This document shows, piece by piece, positions 1 to 8,111 of a DNA stretch of 64,000 nucleotides. The notes below the pieces were generated by a model. That model did no database searches, was not told the DNA's origin, and was given only the letters and a program-made list of their open reading frames with translations. The stretch is taken from assembly GCA_016218725.1 (NCBI GenBank), contig JACRDB010000098.1, forward strand, positions 1 through 64,000, written 5' to 3'. Source of the stretch: Deltaproteobacteria bacterium (GTDB taxonomy: Bacteria; Myxococcota_A; Polyangia; Polyangiales; Ga0077539). Positions within the stretch are counted from its first letter, which is position 1, and each line of letters opens with the position of its first letter. A program made the position numbers and the translations under genes.

Positions 1-346
1 GGAGTCCAACGCGGAACCCGATCACGTCCACCTTCTGCTCGCGTACCCGCCGCGGGTGTCCCTCGCGACGTTGGTGCAGCGGCTCAAGGCGCGCTCGTCC
101 AAGCGCGTGCGAGCCAAGGGCTTCCCGGGGGTGCGCAGCAAACTCCGTGGTCCCGCATTCTAGACGGCCAGTTACTTCGTGTCCTCGCGCGGCGGCGCTC
201 CCTTGGAAGTGCTGCGTCGCTACGTCGAAGCGCAAGCGGGCGCTGCCGCGGATCCTCTGTCGGGGCCGCTTCCTCCCCGGACTCCCGCTGCCGCTCCCGT
301 CCGGGGTCTCCGCGGCTCTGCCCAGACTGAAAGGTTGGAAAGATGA
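1..346 (+). pseudogene. tnpA: IS200/IS605-family transposase TnpA remnant with in-frame amber stop
   Basis: The reading frame enters from outside the window and encodes the HUH motif block DHVHLLLAYPP, typical of IS200-type Y1 transposases, followed by the usual LVQRLKARSSKRVRA stretch. A TAG codon at 161-163 interrupts the frame. The same frame then continues with SYFVSSRGGAPLEV and LRRYVEAQ, which carries the position of the catalytic tyrosine, up to TGA at 344-346. In the family the residue before this block is normally tryptophan, so a TGG-to-TAG change is the simplest explanation. The product would lack the catalytic tyrosine, so the copy is probably dead. No TnpB gene and no clear left end are visible. 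Confidence 0.82.
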
Positions 347-795
347 ACAACCTGGAGCGGGAGGGAGCGATCCTGCTCGCGAAGCTTGGACCGGACCCCA
401 GGCGCGCTCAAGCGATGGACGCTGGTGGCAACTTCATCGCGCCGCTACCAGTGCGAATGATGATCGACACCGGCGCCGAGATGTCTCTCGTCTCGGAGCG
501 CTTCGTACGGGCGCTCGACTTGCGCTGCGTCGGAGACATGACCATCACCGGGATCTCTCAGCGGCCCGAAGTGCATCAGGTCTACCTGGCGACGCTCCAC
601 ATGCCTGCCGAGGAGCCAGAACCCCAGTTGGTGATGATCCCCCTGCGGGTCGCGAGCATGCGGGAGAACATCGGCCGATCGCAGTTCGACGGGCTCCTCG
701 GGCGCTCCTTCCTGGCGGCGTTCAACTTCGCCTACGCGGGCACCACGGATTCCTTCGCGGAGCAGGATACGCCTCTTGTTCTTGGCGGTTCCTGA
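343..795 (+). CDS. Retropepsin-like aspartic protease domain protein
   Basis: This 150-residue protein has the retropepsin-type active-site block MIDTGAEMSLVSE near residues 40-52. It later has GLLGRSFLAAF near residues 118-128, which matches the hydrophobic-hydrophobic-Gly strand that packs on the active site in this fold. One DTG motif per chain implies a homodimer, as in retropepsins and bacterial aspartyl-protease-domain proteins (family knowledge). No signal peptide or membrane segment is seen. The ATG overlaps the terminal TGA of the upstream transposase frame. The true start could lie a little downstream, and the native gene may have been altered by the neighbouring insertion. Substrate unknown. 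Confidence 0.6.
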   Translation: MNNLEREGAILLAKLGPDPRRAQAMDAGGNFIAPLPVRMMIDTGAEMSLVSERFVRALDLRCVGDMTITGISQRPEVHQVYLATLHMPAEEPEPQLVMIPLRVASMRENIGRSQFDGLLGRSFLAAFNFAYAGTTDSFAEQDTPLVLGGS

Positions 796-872
796 GTGGG
801 CGTCCCGTGGATCTGCGGCCCGCACGGGCGTCCTGTAGCTCTCCCCTCCTTCGCGTCCACCCGCGGTTCTGC

Positions 873-878
873 TACACC
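873..878 (+). promoter_or_regulatory. -10-like hexamer TACACC next to start codon
   Basis: CTGC-TACACC lies 6 nt before the ATG at 885. This includes a TGn extension and leaves essentially no room for a leader or Shine-Dalgarno sequence. Confidence 0.4.
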
Positions 879-884
879 GCGGCC

Positions 885-1469
885 ATGGAGACGACGGACC
901 CGCGGAGATCGCGCGGCACGCTGGTGCTCGGGGTGATGGGCCTCCTGTGCGTGGCGGCGGTGGTGGCCATCGTGGCCATCGCCCGCCCCCAGGACCGGCG
1001 CACCCCGGTCACCGAGAGGCCCGGCCCCACGCCGACACCCACCACCCAGGTGGGCCCTGGGGTCCACGCCCAGGGGGTCGTCCCAGGGACGGGCGCCGCG
1101 CCTCCCTCCAGCGCCCCGGCGACCGCTGCGCCCACCGCGCCCACCGCGCCTCAGGGCCCGCTGCCGGTACCCGCCACCCGCGAGGCCTTCCAGGCCGCCG
1201 TGGACCAGGTGCTCCGGGACCACAGCGCCATCGTCCACCAGTGCTTCCGAGAGGCCCAGGAGCGCACCCCGGCCGTGCACGGCCGCGCGGTGCTCACCTT
1301 CGTGGTCGGGGACCAGGGCGCCGTCGTCTCCACCGCCATCGATGAGAGCGACGTCGGCGACGCGGACCTCGGGTACTGCCTCCAGCGGAATTTCGTCACC
1401 GTGCTCTTCCCGCCCAACCCCGAGGGGCGCTTCGGCCACGTGTCCCATGTGTTCAACTTCCCGCCGTGA
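885..1469 (+). CDS. AgmX/PglI C-terminal-domain-like envelope protein
   Basis: The protein has 194 residues: a short basic N-terminus, one membrane helix (about residues 11-32), a Pro/Thr/Ala-rich linker to about residue 97, and a compact C-terminal domain. That domain has a cysteine pair (QCFREAQ and GYCLQRNF) around a beta-strand block (LTFVVGDQGAVVS). This architecture is common in myxobacterial AgmX/PglI and TonB-C-like proteins, which span the periplasm and take part in gliding or envelope energy transfer. The ATG at 885 is preferred because it directly precedes the membrane anchor. The frame is open much further upstream, but that part overlaps other genes and has no features. Exact role unknown. 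Confidence 0.66.
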   Translation: METTDPRRSRGTLVLGVMGLLCVAAVVAIVAIARPQDRRTPVTERPGPTPTPTTQVGPGVHAQGVVPGTGAAPPSSAPATAAPTAPTAPQGPLPVPATREAFQAAVDQVLRDHSAIVHQCFREAQERTPAVHGRAVLTFVVGDQGAVVSTAIDESDVGDADLGYCLQRNFVTVLFPPNPEGRFGHVSHVFNFPP

Positions 1470-1475
1470 GCCCTG

Positions 1476-1635
1476 AGAGGGTGTCCAAATGGTTTTTCCG
1501 AGGCACCTGCGAAGAGCCGCGAGCTGGACAAGGAATGTCAACGAAGCCGTGCTGGTGGCACGGCGAGTTGACATGACGCCGGCCAGCGAAGTGGATCTGA
1601 CGCAGGTGCCCGGAAAAACCACTTGGACACCCTCT
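1476..1635. repeat. 160-bp palindromic (MITE/REP-like) element
   Basis: The outer arms 1476-1511 and 1601-1635 are near-perfect inverted repeats (about 35 bp each, core GGGTGTCCAA.TGGTTTTTCC). Inside them is a second dyad, TGTCAAC (1536-1542) with GTTGACA (1567-1573), enclosing GCCGTGC/GCACGGC. The whole unit can fold as a cruciform or long RNA hairpin. It lies directly after the stop codon of the AgmX-like gene and runs into the 5' end of the decarboxylase frame. It encodes nothing recognisable. A miniature inverted-repeat element is the most likely reading; a bidirectional terminator or RNA switch is possible. Confidence 0.72.
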
Positions 1636-3009
1636 GAGGTCACCGCCGCCCTCGCGCGCCTCGCGGAGGCCGTCGAGGCGGCGGCGCACCCCGCGCGGGA
1701 CCTCCCCGTGCACCCCCATGCCTCAAGGGAGTCCCTTGAAAAGTGCCTTGACGGCAAATATTGTACGTCTCCACAACGACTTGTAGACGTATTACATACC
1801 CTGGAAGTGGCCCTTGGGATGGGCGCTCTCCAGGGTAACCACCCGGGGCACTTCGGGATGTTCCTCCCGGAGGTGACCCCCGCCGCGACCCTGGCGGCGG
1901 CCGTGGCGGCGGCGCGCAACCCGCAGCTGGCCACCTTCGCGTCGGCGCCCGGGGCCGTGAGCCTGGAGGAGAAGACCCTCGGGGCCTTCGCGGCGCTCCT
2001 GCCGTGGGACCCGGGCGCCGCCGGAATGCAGTTCACCACCGGGGCCTCCGAGGGCAACCTCACGGCGGTGCTCCTCGCCCTCCACAGGGCTATTCCCACC
2101 TGGAGGACCGAGGGCCTCGCGGGGCTCCCGTCCCGCCCGGTGGTGTACGCCTCCGAGGAGGCCCACCCCACGGTGCTCCGCGCGGTGCTCGCCGCGGGCC
2201 TGGGAGAGAGCGGTCTCCGCGCGATCCCTACGGATGACCCGGGGAGGCTCCGGGTGAAGGCCCTCCGCCGGACCATCACCGAGGATCGGGCTCGGGGTCT
2301 GCACCCGGTGTGTGTGGTGGGCACCCTGGGCACCACGGTCACCGGCGCCCTGGACCCCGCGGGGGAGCTCGCGGACGTCGCGCGCGATGAGCGCCTCTGG
2401 CTCCACCTGGACGCGGCCTACGGGGGCGGAGGTCTCCTGGTGCCCGCGCTCCGGCCCTGGCTGGAGGGCGTCGAGCGCTGTGACTCCATCGCCTGGGACG
2501 CCCACAAGACCCTGCCCGTCCCGCTGGGGGCGGGGATGTTCTTTACGCGCTCCCGGGGTGCCCTCCGGGCGCTCTTCACGCACGAGGCGCGCTACCTCCC
2601 GCGGCCCGGGGCGCTCTCCCGCCCGGAGCCCTGGGCCGAGGGCCTGCGGTGGTCTCGGGGCGCCGTCGGGGCCCCGACCTTCGCGGCCCTGGCGACCCTC
2701 GGAATGGGCGGCCTGGGCGAGCGTTTTGCGCGCACGGTGGCCCTCGGGGAGCGCCTCCGCGGAGCCCTGCGAGCGCGGGGCTGGGCCCTCTTGAATGACA
2801 CCCCCCTGCCGGTGGTGTGCGCCTGGCACCCGGAGCTCCGAGGGCGCTCGGCCCGCAAGCTCCAGCGCCTCATCCCTCCCGCGCTCTGGGTGCTGCCGGT
2901 GACGTGCCGTGGGAGGCCCGCGCTGCGGGCGTGTGTCACCTCCGGGAGGACCACCGAGGCCGACGTGGACGCGCTGGTGGACGCCCTGGACGCGCTCCGG
3001 GCGCGGTGA
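1489..3009 (+). CDS. Group II PLP-dependent (aromatic-L-) amino-acid decarboxylase
   Basis: This fold-type I PLP enzyme has the family landmarks in order: NHPGHFGMFLPEV (substrate/entry loop), QFTTGASEGNL (phosphate binding), VVGTLGTTVTGALDP, LHLDAAYGGGGLL (cofactor-stabilising Asp) and WDAHKTL, whose Lys, about residue 340 from the first possible start, should form the Schiff base. The family decarboxylates amino acids such as tyrosine, tryptophan or diaminobutyrate; the substrate cannot be told here. The start is uncertain. Frame-compatible starts at 1489 and 1573 both lie inside the palindromic element, and the next is a GTG near 1708, so the element may have supplied or displaced the start codon. 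No operon partners are evident. Confidence 0.82.
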   Translation: MVFPRHLRRAASWTRNVNEAVLVARRVDMTPASEVDLTQVPGKTTWTPSEVTAALARLAEAVEAAAHPARDLPVHPHASRESLEKCLDGKYCTSPQRLVDVLHTLEVALGMGALQGNHPGHFGMFLPEVTPAATLAAAVAAARNPQLATFASAPGAVSLEEKTLGAFAALLPWDPGAAGMQFTTGASEGNLTAVLLALHRAIPTWRTEGLAGLPSRPVVYASEEAHPTVLRAVLAAGLGESGLRAIPTDDPGRLRVKALRRTITEDRARGLHPVCVVGTLGTTVTGALDPAGELADVARDERLWLHLDAAYGGGGLLVPALRPWLEGVERCDSIAWDAHKTLPVPLGAGMFFTRSRGALRALFTHEARYLPRPGALSRPEPWAEGLRWSRGAVGAPTFAALATLGMGGLGERFARTVALGERLRGALRARGWALLNDTPLPVVCAWHPELRGRSARKLQRLIPPALWVLPVTCRGRPALRACVTSGRTTEADVDALVDALDALRAR

Positions 3010-3056
3010 CACCTCGGGAGGTGTCGTCTGTTGCACACCGACCGGGCCAATGGGAG

Positions 3057-3062
3057 TACGCT
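3057..3062 (+). promoter_or_regulatory. -10-like hexamer TACGCT next to start codon
   Basis: TACGCT ends 8 nt before the ATG at 3071, with no Shine-Dalgarno sequence between. Confidence 0.4.
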
Positions 3063-3070
3063 CGGGAGCC

Positions 3071-4126
3071 ATGGCGCGCTTCCCGGAGATCCTTCCCGAC
3101 GACCCCGACGAGGTCGTGATGCACCTGGAGGTGTCCCAGGGCTACTGGCTCCGAGGGGAGGCCGCCGAGGCCGTCAAGGGCATCCGCCGCGCGGCAGAGG
3201 CGGCGTTTGACCTCGGGGCCGACGCCCGGGGACTCCTCCTCTCCAAAGCCGCCGGGGAGCTCGCCCAGGGCGGGCCTCGCCAGGGTCCGCCGGGGCCTCC
3301 GGGGCCAACGCCCAGGGCACGCCCCTCGAACCGCCCGCCTCCCATGCAGAAGGAAGAGGAGAGCTCGACCACCAACCCTCGGGTGAGCGTCCCGGGACGG
3401 CGCCGCAACACCAAGGTCCCCAAGGGCCAGGAGGCGCCGCGCCCGCAGGTGACGGAGCCCGCGCGCCCGCCGCCACCCAGGCCCGCGGGCCGCGCCCCCA
3501 TGGCCCCGATGGCGCCCTCACGGCGGGACGAGCCTGCGAGGGTGCGGTCCTTTGCGCCGCCTCCGCCGGGGGGTGCTCCGGGCGCTGGCAACGCGCCCGT
3601 GGGGAGCGGCTTCGTGCCGCCGTCACCGAGTCCCCCGGGTGGCGTCGCCGCGCCGATGGCCCCGCCAGCGCCCGCGTCCGCGTCGGGGCCTCCGGGGCCT
3701 CCGGGGCCTCCGCCGGCGTCGCTGCGCCCGGGGCCTCCTCGGAGGACCACCACGGAGGACCTCGGGATCATGGAGCTCAACCCTGACGAGATCACCGAGG
3801 TGGTGGCCCAGACCAAGGTCGCCGCGGCGTTTGACCCGTCGGGCACGCTCCCGTTGCCCATGGCCTCGGCCCCGAAGGCCCCGACGGAGGCCGCCGTGGG
3901 AGGGACCGTGGTGGTGCCCATCCCGATGTTCGACAAGAAGCGCTCGGCCTCGGCCCCGCCGCCGTCCCCGCTGCCGCTGGTGGGTGCCGTGAGGGTGGCG
4001 GTCTCCCGTGGTCCGACCGGGCTGCTGGTCCGCACGCGGGAGGGCGCCCTCCGGGAGGGCGAGGTGGAGGCGGTGCTCCTCGGGACCGGCAACGGCGAGG
4101 AGCTCCTCCGGCTCTTCCGGAGCTGA
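3071..4126 (+). CDS. Proline-rich protein with TPR-like N-terminus, function unknown
   Basis: The protein has 351 residues. The first 65 or so are helical and resemble a single TPR-like unit (YWLRGEAAEAVKGIRRAAE). A long Pro/Ala/Gly/Arg-rich disordered region follows to about residue 225. The tail is more ordered and includes EDLGIMELNPDEITEVV, FDPSGTLPLP and a final beta-rich segment (VRVAVSRGPTGLLVR). No signal peptide or membrane segment is seen, so it is probably a cytoplasmic scaffold or adaptor. The ATG at 3071 is chosen because it begins the structured part and has a -10-like box just upstream. It is convergent with the aminopeptidase gene, with 3 nt between stops. Unrecognised family. 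Confidence 0.6.
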   Translation: MARFPEILPDDPDEVVMHLEVSQGYWLRGEAAEAVKGIRRAAEAAFDLGADARGLLLSKAAGELAQGGPRQGPPGPPGPTPRARPSNRPPPMQKEEESSTTNPRVSVPGRRRNTKVPKGQEAPRPQVTEPARPPPPRPAGRAPMAPMAPSRRDEPARVRSFAPPPPGGAPGAGNAPVGSGFVPPSPSPPGGVAAPMAPPAPASASGPPGPPGPPPASLRPGPPRRTTTEDLGIMELNPDEITEVVAQTKVAAAFDPSGTLPLPMASAPKAPTEAAVGGTVVVPIPMFDKKRSASAPPPSPLPLVGAVRVAVSRGPTGLLVRTREGALREGEVEAVLLGTGNGEELLRLFRS

Positions 4127-4129
4127 AGG

Positions 4130-5425
4130 TCACACCCTCCCGAGGTCGAAGAGCGCGCGCAGGGCGCTCACCATGGGCGCCACGTCCGCCGCGCCGGAGC
4201 ACTCCCGCGCCGAGTGCATGGACAGCATCGGGTTGCCCACGTCCACCGTGGGGAGCCCGAGGCTCGCCGCGGTGATCGGCCCGATGGTGGTCCCGCACGC
4301 CAGGTCCGTCCGCGTCACGAAGTCCTGGAGCGGCACCCCCGCCTCGCGGCACAGCGCCCGGAAGCGCCCGGCCACCATCCCGTCCGACGCATAGCGCTGC
4401 TGCGCGTTGGACTTGAGCACCGGGCCCTTGTTCATCCTCGGCATGTGCCGGGGCTCGTGCTTGTCCACAAAGTTCGGGTGCACCGCGTGGGCCATGTCCG
4501 CTGAGACACAGTAACTACGCGACATCGCTCTGGAAAACGCGCCATGATGGCTGTCCCCCATGGCCTCCACCAGGCGCCCGAGGACGTCCCGCAGGAAGGG
4601 CCCCGAGGCCCCGTGGTCGCTCTGGCTGCCGATCTCTTCATGGTCGAAGAGGGCGATCACCGCGGTGTGGCCCTCGGTCTTCGAGGCCTCGGCCAGGGCG
4701 CTCGTGGCGGCGTGGCAGGAGCCCAGGTTGTCGAGCCTGGCGCTGAACACGAAGGCCCCGTCGAGCCCGCCGAGGGTGGGCTCCGCGAGGTCATGGAGGG
4801 CGAGGTCGAAGCCCCGGAGGGCGTCCGTGGTGGCGCCCGCCTGGGCCGCGAGGCGCGCGAGGAGGGCCTGGGTGCATGCCTCGGGCTCCCCCAGGGCGAA
4901 GATGGGCGGGAGCTGCGTCTGGCGGTTGAGCACCAGGCCCCGCTCGTTGACCTCCCGGTCCAGGTGGATGGCGAGGCTCGGGACGCGGCACAGGGGCTCG
5001 TCCAGCCGCACGAGCCTCCCCTCCAGGCCCTTTGGGGTGGCGACCACCAGGCGCCCGGAGAGCCCGAGGTCCCGATCGAGCCAGGTGTGCAAAAGCGCGC
5101 CGCCGTAGACCTCGACGCCGAGCTGGGCGTAGCCCTCGCGGCCGGTGGAGGGGTCGGGCTTGAGCCGGAGGGTGGGGCTGTCGGTGTGGGCTCCTGCCAC
5201 GCGGAAGCCGCACTCCGCGGGGCTCCTCGAGCCCAGGCGAAAGGCCACCAGGGAGGCGTCCGCGCGGGTGACGTAGTAGCCACCGCCCGGGGAGAGGTCC
5301 CACGGGAGCGACGGGTCCAGGGGCTTGAAGCCCGCGGCCGCGAGCCTCCGGGCGGACTCCGCCACGGCGTGGAAGGGCGAGGGGCTGGCCTGCACATACC
5401 GGCAGAGGTCTCGGGCGCGCTCCAT
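4130..5425 (-). CDS. apeB: M18 family aminopeptidase
   Basis: This 431-residue protein matches the M18 (aspartyl/leucyl aminopeptidase) family over its full length. Metal-ligand and active-site blocks are visible: VAGAHTDSP (His and Asp ligands), LHDLAEPT, ALFDHEEIGS (catalytic Glu pair), SADMAHAVHPNF (Asp ligand) and the C-terminal PMLSMHSARE (His ligand). The enzyme is a cytosolic, probably dodecameric di-zinc exopeptidase that trims N-terminal residues from peptides. The ATG at 5425 gives the usual start (MERARDLCRYVQASPSPFH). An upstream extension in the frame has no family similarity. It is transcribed divergently from the MCE protein gene. Confidence 0.92.
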   Translation of the reverse strand: MERARDLCRYVQASPSPFHAVAESARRLAAAGFKPLDPSLPWDLSPGGGYYVTRADASLVAFRLGSRSPAECGFRVAGAHTDSPTLRLKPDPSTGREGYAQLGVEVYGGALLHTWLDRDLGLSGRLVVATPKGLEGRLVRLDEPLCRVPSLAIHLDREVNERGLVLNRQTQLPPIFALGEPEACTQALLARLAAQAGATTDALRGFDLALHDLAEPTLGGLDGAFVFSARLDNLGSCHAATSALAEASKTEGHTAVIALFDHEEIGSQSDHGASGPFLRDVLGRLVEAMGDSHHGAFSRAMSRSYCVSADMAHAVHPNFVDKHEPRHMPRMNKGPVLKSNAQQRYASDGMVAGRFRALCREAGVPLQDFVTRTDLACGTTIGPITAASLGLPTVDVGNPMLSMHSARECSGAADVAPMVSALRALFDLGRV

Positions 5426-5475
5426 GCTCCGCGCATCGCACACCTGAGGGGCTGTTGTCACCCCCTCCGTGGGGG

Positions 5476-5481
5476 TAAGCT
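5476..5481 (+). promoter_or_regulatory. -10-like hexamer TAAGCT near start codon
   Basis: TAAGCT ends 11 nt before the ATG at 5493. It fits the short-leader pattern seen at many genes in this window. Confidence 0.33.
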
Positions 5482-5492
5482 CGCCCCTCCGG

Positions 5493-6971
5493 ATGCAGAA
5501 CACCGCGCGCGCGCTCAAGGTCGGGGCCCTGCTGGTTGCCGCATGCATCGCCGCGGTGCTGCTCTGGAGGACGCTCTTCCGCCGGGACGGGGCGGGACAG
5601 GGCTACCAGGTGCATGCGATCCTCCAGGACGCCACGGGGCTGGTGCCCCACTCCCGGGTGATGACCGCGGGCATCGCCGTGGGGGAGATCGAGCGCATCA
5701 GCCTGGCGGGAGACCGGGCCCGGGTGGACGTGCGGGTGCGCAACGGCGTTCGGCTCTACCGCAACGCCACGGTGGCCAAGCGGGCGGTGAGCGTCCTCGG
5801 GGAGTTCCAGCTCGTGCTGGCGCCGGGCACCGAGGACCGGGGCCCGCCGCTGACCAACGGCGAGCGCATCGGGACCGTGGTGGAGGCGGCCACCACGGAC
5901 CAGGTGATCACCAACGTGGCGGCCATCACCGAGCGGCTGCGGCAGGTGTCCGACCAGCTCGCGGCGGCCTTCGGGACCAACGAGGGCGGGCGGGAGATGC
6001 AGGAGACCCTGCGGAACATCGCGGAGCTGACCCGGGCGGTGAACCGCACGGTGCAGGACAACTCCTCGGTGATCGCCCACACCCTGCAGAACGTGGACAC
6101 CCTGACCACGCAGGCCCAGCCGGACATCCGGGCGTCGCTGGCGAACCTCCGGGACGCCACGGAGCGCATTGACCGCATCCTCGGGCGGCACCAGCCCGCC
6201 GGGCACGACACCGTCGCGGACGTGCAGGAGGCCACGCGCAACGTGGCCGGCGCCTCGCGGGAGCTCCGGGAGACGCTGGAGCACCTGAACAGCATCTCCG
6301 GCACCGTGGACCGGGGCGAGGGCAACATCGGCCGGATGGTGCGCGACGAGGCCCTGGTGGACGAGGTCCAGGGCACCGCCGAGGCGCTGAACGACGTGGT
6401 GCAGCCGATCGCGCGGCTGCAGACCATCGTGGGGCTGCGGAGCGAGTACAACTTCATCGCCAACACGCTCAAGAGCTACGTGGAGCTGCGGCTCCAGCCC
6501 CGGGAGGACAAATATTACCTCCTGGAGCTGATCGACGACCCGCGGGGCCTCACGCGGACCACGAGCACCATCACGGACACCACGGACCCGTCGAGCACGC
6601 CGCACTACCGCACGATCCAGCGGGAGACCACGGACGCGTTCCGGTTCAGCTTCATGTTCGCGCGGCGCATCGGGCCGGTGACCTTCCGCTTCGGGATCAT
6701 GGAGTCCACCGGCGGGGCCGGGGCGGACCTGCACCTCTTCGACGACCGCCTGGAGCTGCGCACGGACCTGTTCAACTTCGGGGAGAACACCAACCCCCGG
6801 CTGCGGCTGCGCCTCGCGTACGAGATCGTGCGGCGGGCCTGGATCTTCGGCGGCCTGGATGACATCCTGAACCCCGAGCGGTCGGACTATTTCCTCGGGG
6901 CCCAGCTCCGCTTCAACGACGAGGACATCAAGAGCATCCTGCCCTTCCTGGGCGGCTTCTCCTCGCGCTGA
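5493..6971 (+). CDS. MCE/MlaD-family protein with C-terminal outer-membrane-like domain
   Basis: The protein has 492 residues. An N-terminal membrane helix (about residues 7-23) is followed by an MCE domain (about 35-130; ATGLVPHSRVMTAGIAVGEI and SVLGEFQLVLAPG are typical). A long helical stretch (about 140-320) with Asn/Thr/Leu heptads follows. The C-terminal 170 residues are beta-rich, with alternating patterns (FRFSFMFARRIGPVTFRFG). MCE proteins form hexameric rings and helical tunnels that carry lipids between the inner and outer membrane. The C-terminus suggests contact with, or insertion in, the outer membrane. No MlaE or MlaF genes are adjacent, so partners must be elsewhere. ATG 5493 is preferred over GTG 5469. 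Confidence 0.82.
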   Translation: MQNTARALKVGALLVAACIAAVLLWRTLFRRDGAGQGYQVHAILQDATGLVPHSRVMTAGIAVGEIERISLAGDRARVDVRVRNGVRLYRNATVAKRAVSVLGEFQLVLAPGTEDRGPPLTNGERIGTVVEAATTDQVITNVAAITERLRQVSDQLAAAFGTNEGGREMQETLRNIAELTRAVNRTVQDNSSVIAHTLQNVDTLTTQAQPDIRASLANLRDATERIDRILGRHQPAGHDTVADVQEATRNVAGASRELRETLEHLNSISGTVDRGEGNIGRMVRDEALVDEVQGTAEALNDVVQPIARLQTIVGLRSEYNFIANTLKSYVELRLQPREDKYYLLELIDDPRGLTRTTSTITDTTDPSSTPHYRTIQRETTDAFRFSFMFARRIGPVTFRFGIMESTGGAGADLHLFDDRLELRTDLFNFGENTNPRLRLRLAYEIVRRAWIFGGLDDILNPERSDYFLGAQLRFNDEDIKSILPFLGGFSSR

Positions 6972-7028
6972 GGGCCCGGCGAGGCGCCGCCACCGGGGGA
7001 GGGCGTCGCAGGGGGCGCGCGCTTCGGG

Positions 7029-7034
7029 TATCTT
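7029..7034 (+). promoter_or_regulatory. -10-like hexamer TATCTT near start codon
   Basis: CGGG-TATCTT ends 9 nt before the ATG at 7044. The same CGGGTA context precedes the genes at 11645 and 38112. Confidence 0.42.
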
Positions 7035-7043
7035 CGCCGTCCC

Positions 7044-8075
7044 ATGGACGCTCCGCCCCCCTCGCTGCCGCTCCGGTTCGTGACGCGCAACGCGCTCGCG
7101 GCGCTCCCGTGGTTCGAGGTGCACGACGGCGAGATCGTCCTGTCGGACCCGAGCGTGGGGCCGGTGATTGACATGCACACGCACTACGCGCTGCCCACCT
7201 GGACCGGCCGCGAGGCGGACCTCTCCCGCGAGACCCCGGACTCGAACCTCCTCCTCGGGCGCTGCTGCGCGCACCACCTGGACGTCCGCGCGAACCAGTG
7301 CTTCACGCCCGCCGAGCTGCGCGCGCTCAAGCGCGAGCTCCTCCTCGGGGGCCTGACGGGCCGCGGCGCGCGCGGGGACCACACGGCCCCGAACCTCGCG
7401 CGCGACATGCGCAGCATGAACGTGGTCCGCTCCGCGGTGCTGGCCATTGACATGGCGATCCCGAACCGGCACCCGCAGGAGACCCTGCGCGCCGCGAGGG
7501 GCCGCCCGGAGGCCGTGGGCTACGGGAGCGTGCACCCCCGCGCGCTGCGCGCCCGGGAGCGCTTCGAGGAGCAGCTCCACCTCGGCGCCGCGGGGATCAA
7601 GCTGCACCCGCCGAACCAGCTCTTCCGCCCGGACGCCGGCTACGCCATGCGGATCTACCGCTGGTGCGGCCAGGCGCGCGTCCCGCTGATCTGGCACAGC
7701 GGCCCGGCCGGGATCGAGCCGAAGATCGGGCAGTACTTCGCGCAGCTGCGCTTCTACGAGCGCCCGCTGCGCGAGTGCCCGGAGACCACCTTCATCCTGG
7801 GCCACGCGGGTTCGCTCCAGCACCGCGAGGCCATCGCCCTGCAGCGGCGCTACCGGAACGCCTGGCTGGAGGTCTCCGGCCTGTCCCTCGGGCAGCTCCG
7901 GGAGGTGCTGGCGGAGGCGGACCCGGACCGCGTGGTCTTCGGCTCCGACTGGCCCTTCTATCACCCGGTGCTCCCGCTCGCGAAGGTGCTGCTGCTCACC
8001 GCCGAGCGCCCGGACCTGCGGAGGAAGGTCCTGCACGACAACGCCGCGCGCCTCCTGGACTCCGCGGGGAAGTGA
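7044..8075 (+). CDS. Amidohydrolase-family (amidohydro-related) metal-dependent hydrolase
   Basis: This 343-residue TIM-barrel protein has the metal-binding blocks of the amidohydrolase-2 superfamily: VIDMHTHYALP (HxH), GIKLHPPNQ, LIWHSGPAG, FILGHAGSLQHR and VVFGSDWPFYH (the metal-activating Asp). Enzymes of this group hydrolyse or decarboxylate small organic acids and lactones; the substrate is not predictable. No signal peptide is seen, so it is cytoplasmic. The Gly/Pro-poor insert between residues 55 and 115 (CCAHHLDVRANQCF) is longer than usual. It stands alone and ends in a GC-rich hairpin shared with the convergent neighbour. Confidence 0.8.
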   Translation: MDAPPPSLPLRFVTRNALAALPWFEVHDGEIVLSDPSVGPVIDMHTHYALPTWTGREADLSRETPDSNLLLGRCCAHHLDVRANQCFTPAELRALKRELLLGGLTGRGARGDHTAPNLARDMRSMNVVRSAVLAIDMAIPNRHPQETLRAARGRPEAVGYGSVHPRALRARERFEEQLHLGAAGIKLHPPNQLFRPDAGYAMRIYRWCGQARVPLIWHSGPAGIEPKIGQYFAQLRFYERPLRECPETTFILGHAGSLQHREAIALQRRYRNAWLEVSGLSLGQLREVLAEADPDRVVFGSDWPFYHPVLPLAKVLLLTAERPDLRRKVLHDNAARLLDSAGK

Positions 8076-8076
8076 C

Positions 8077-8094
8077 CGCGGGGGTTGCCCCGCG
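8077..8094. terminator. Candidate bidirectional hairpin between convergent genes
   Basis: CGCGGGG/CCCCGCG is a 7-bp perfect stem with a GTTG loop. It lies 2-19 nt after the amidohydrolase stop codon and just before the convergent gene's stop codon. There is no T-tract, so this is a structural call only. Confidence 0.4.
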
Positions 8095-8111
8095 ACCTTC
8101 GCAGGACCCCT

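Noticed and set aside
4791..8036. Very long open frame on the minus strand (over 1000 codons)
   Set aside because: It runs opposite to the aminopeptidase, MCE and amidohydrolase genes, with Pro/Arg/Ala-rich composition typical of a shadow frame in GC-rich DNA. No motifs or start context support it.
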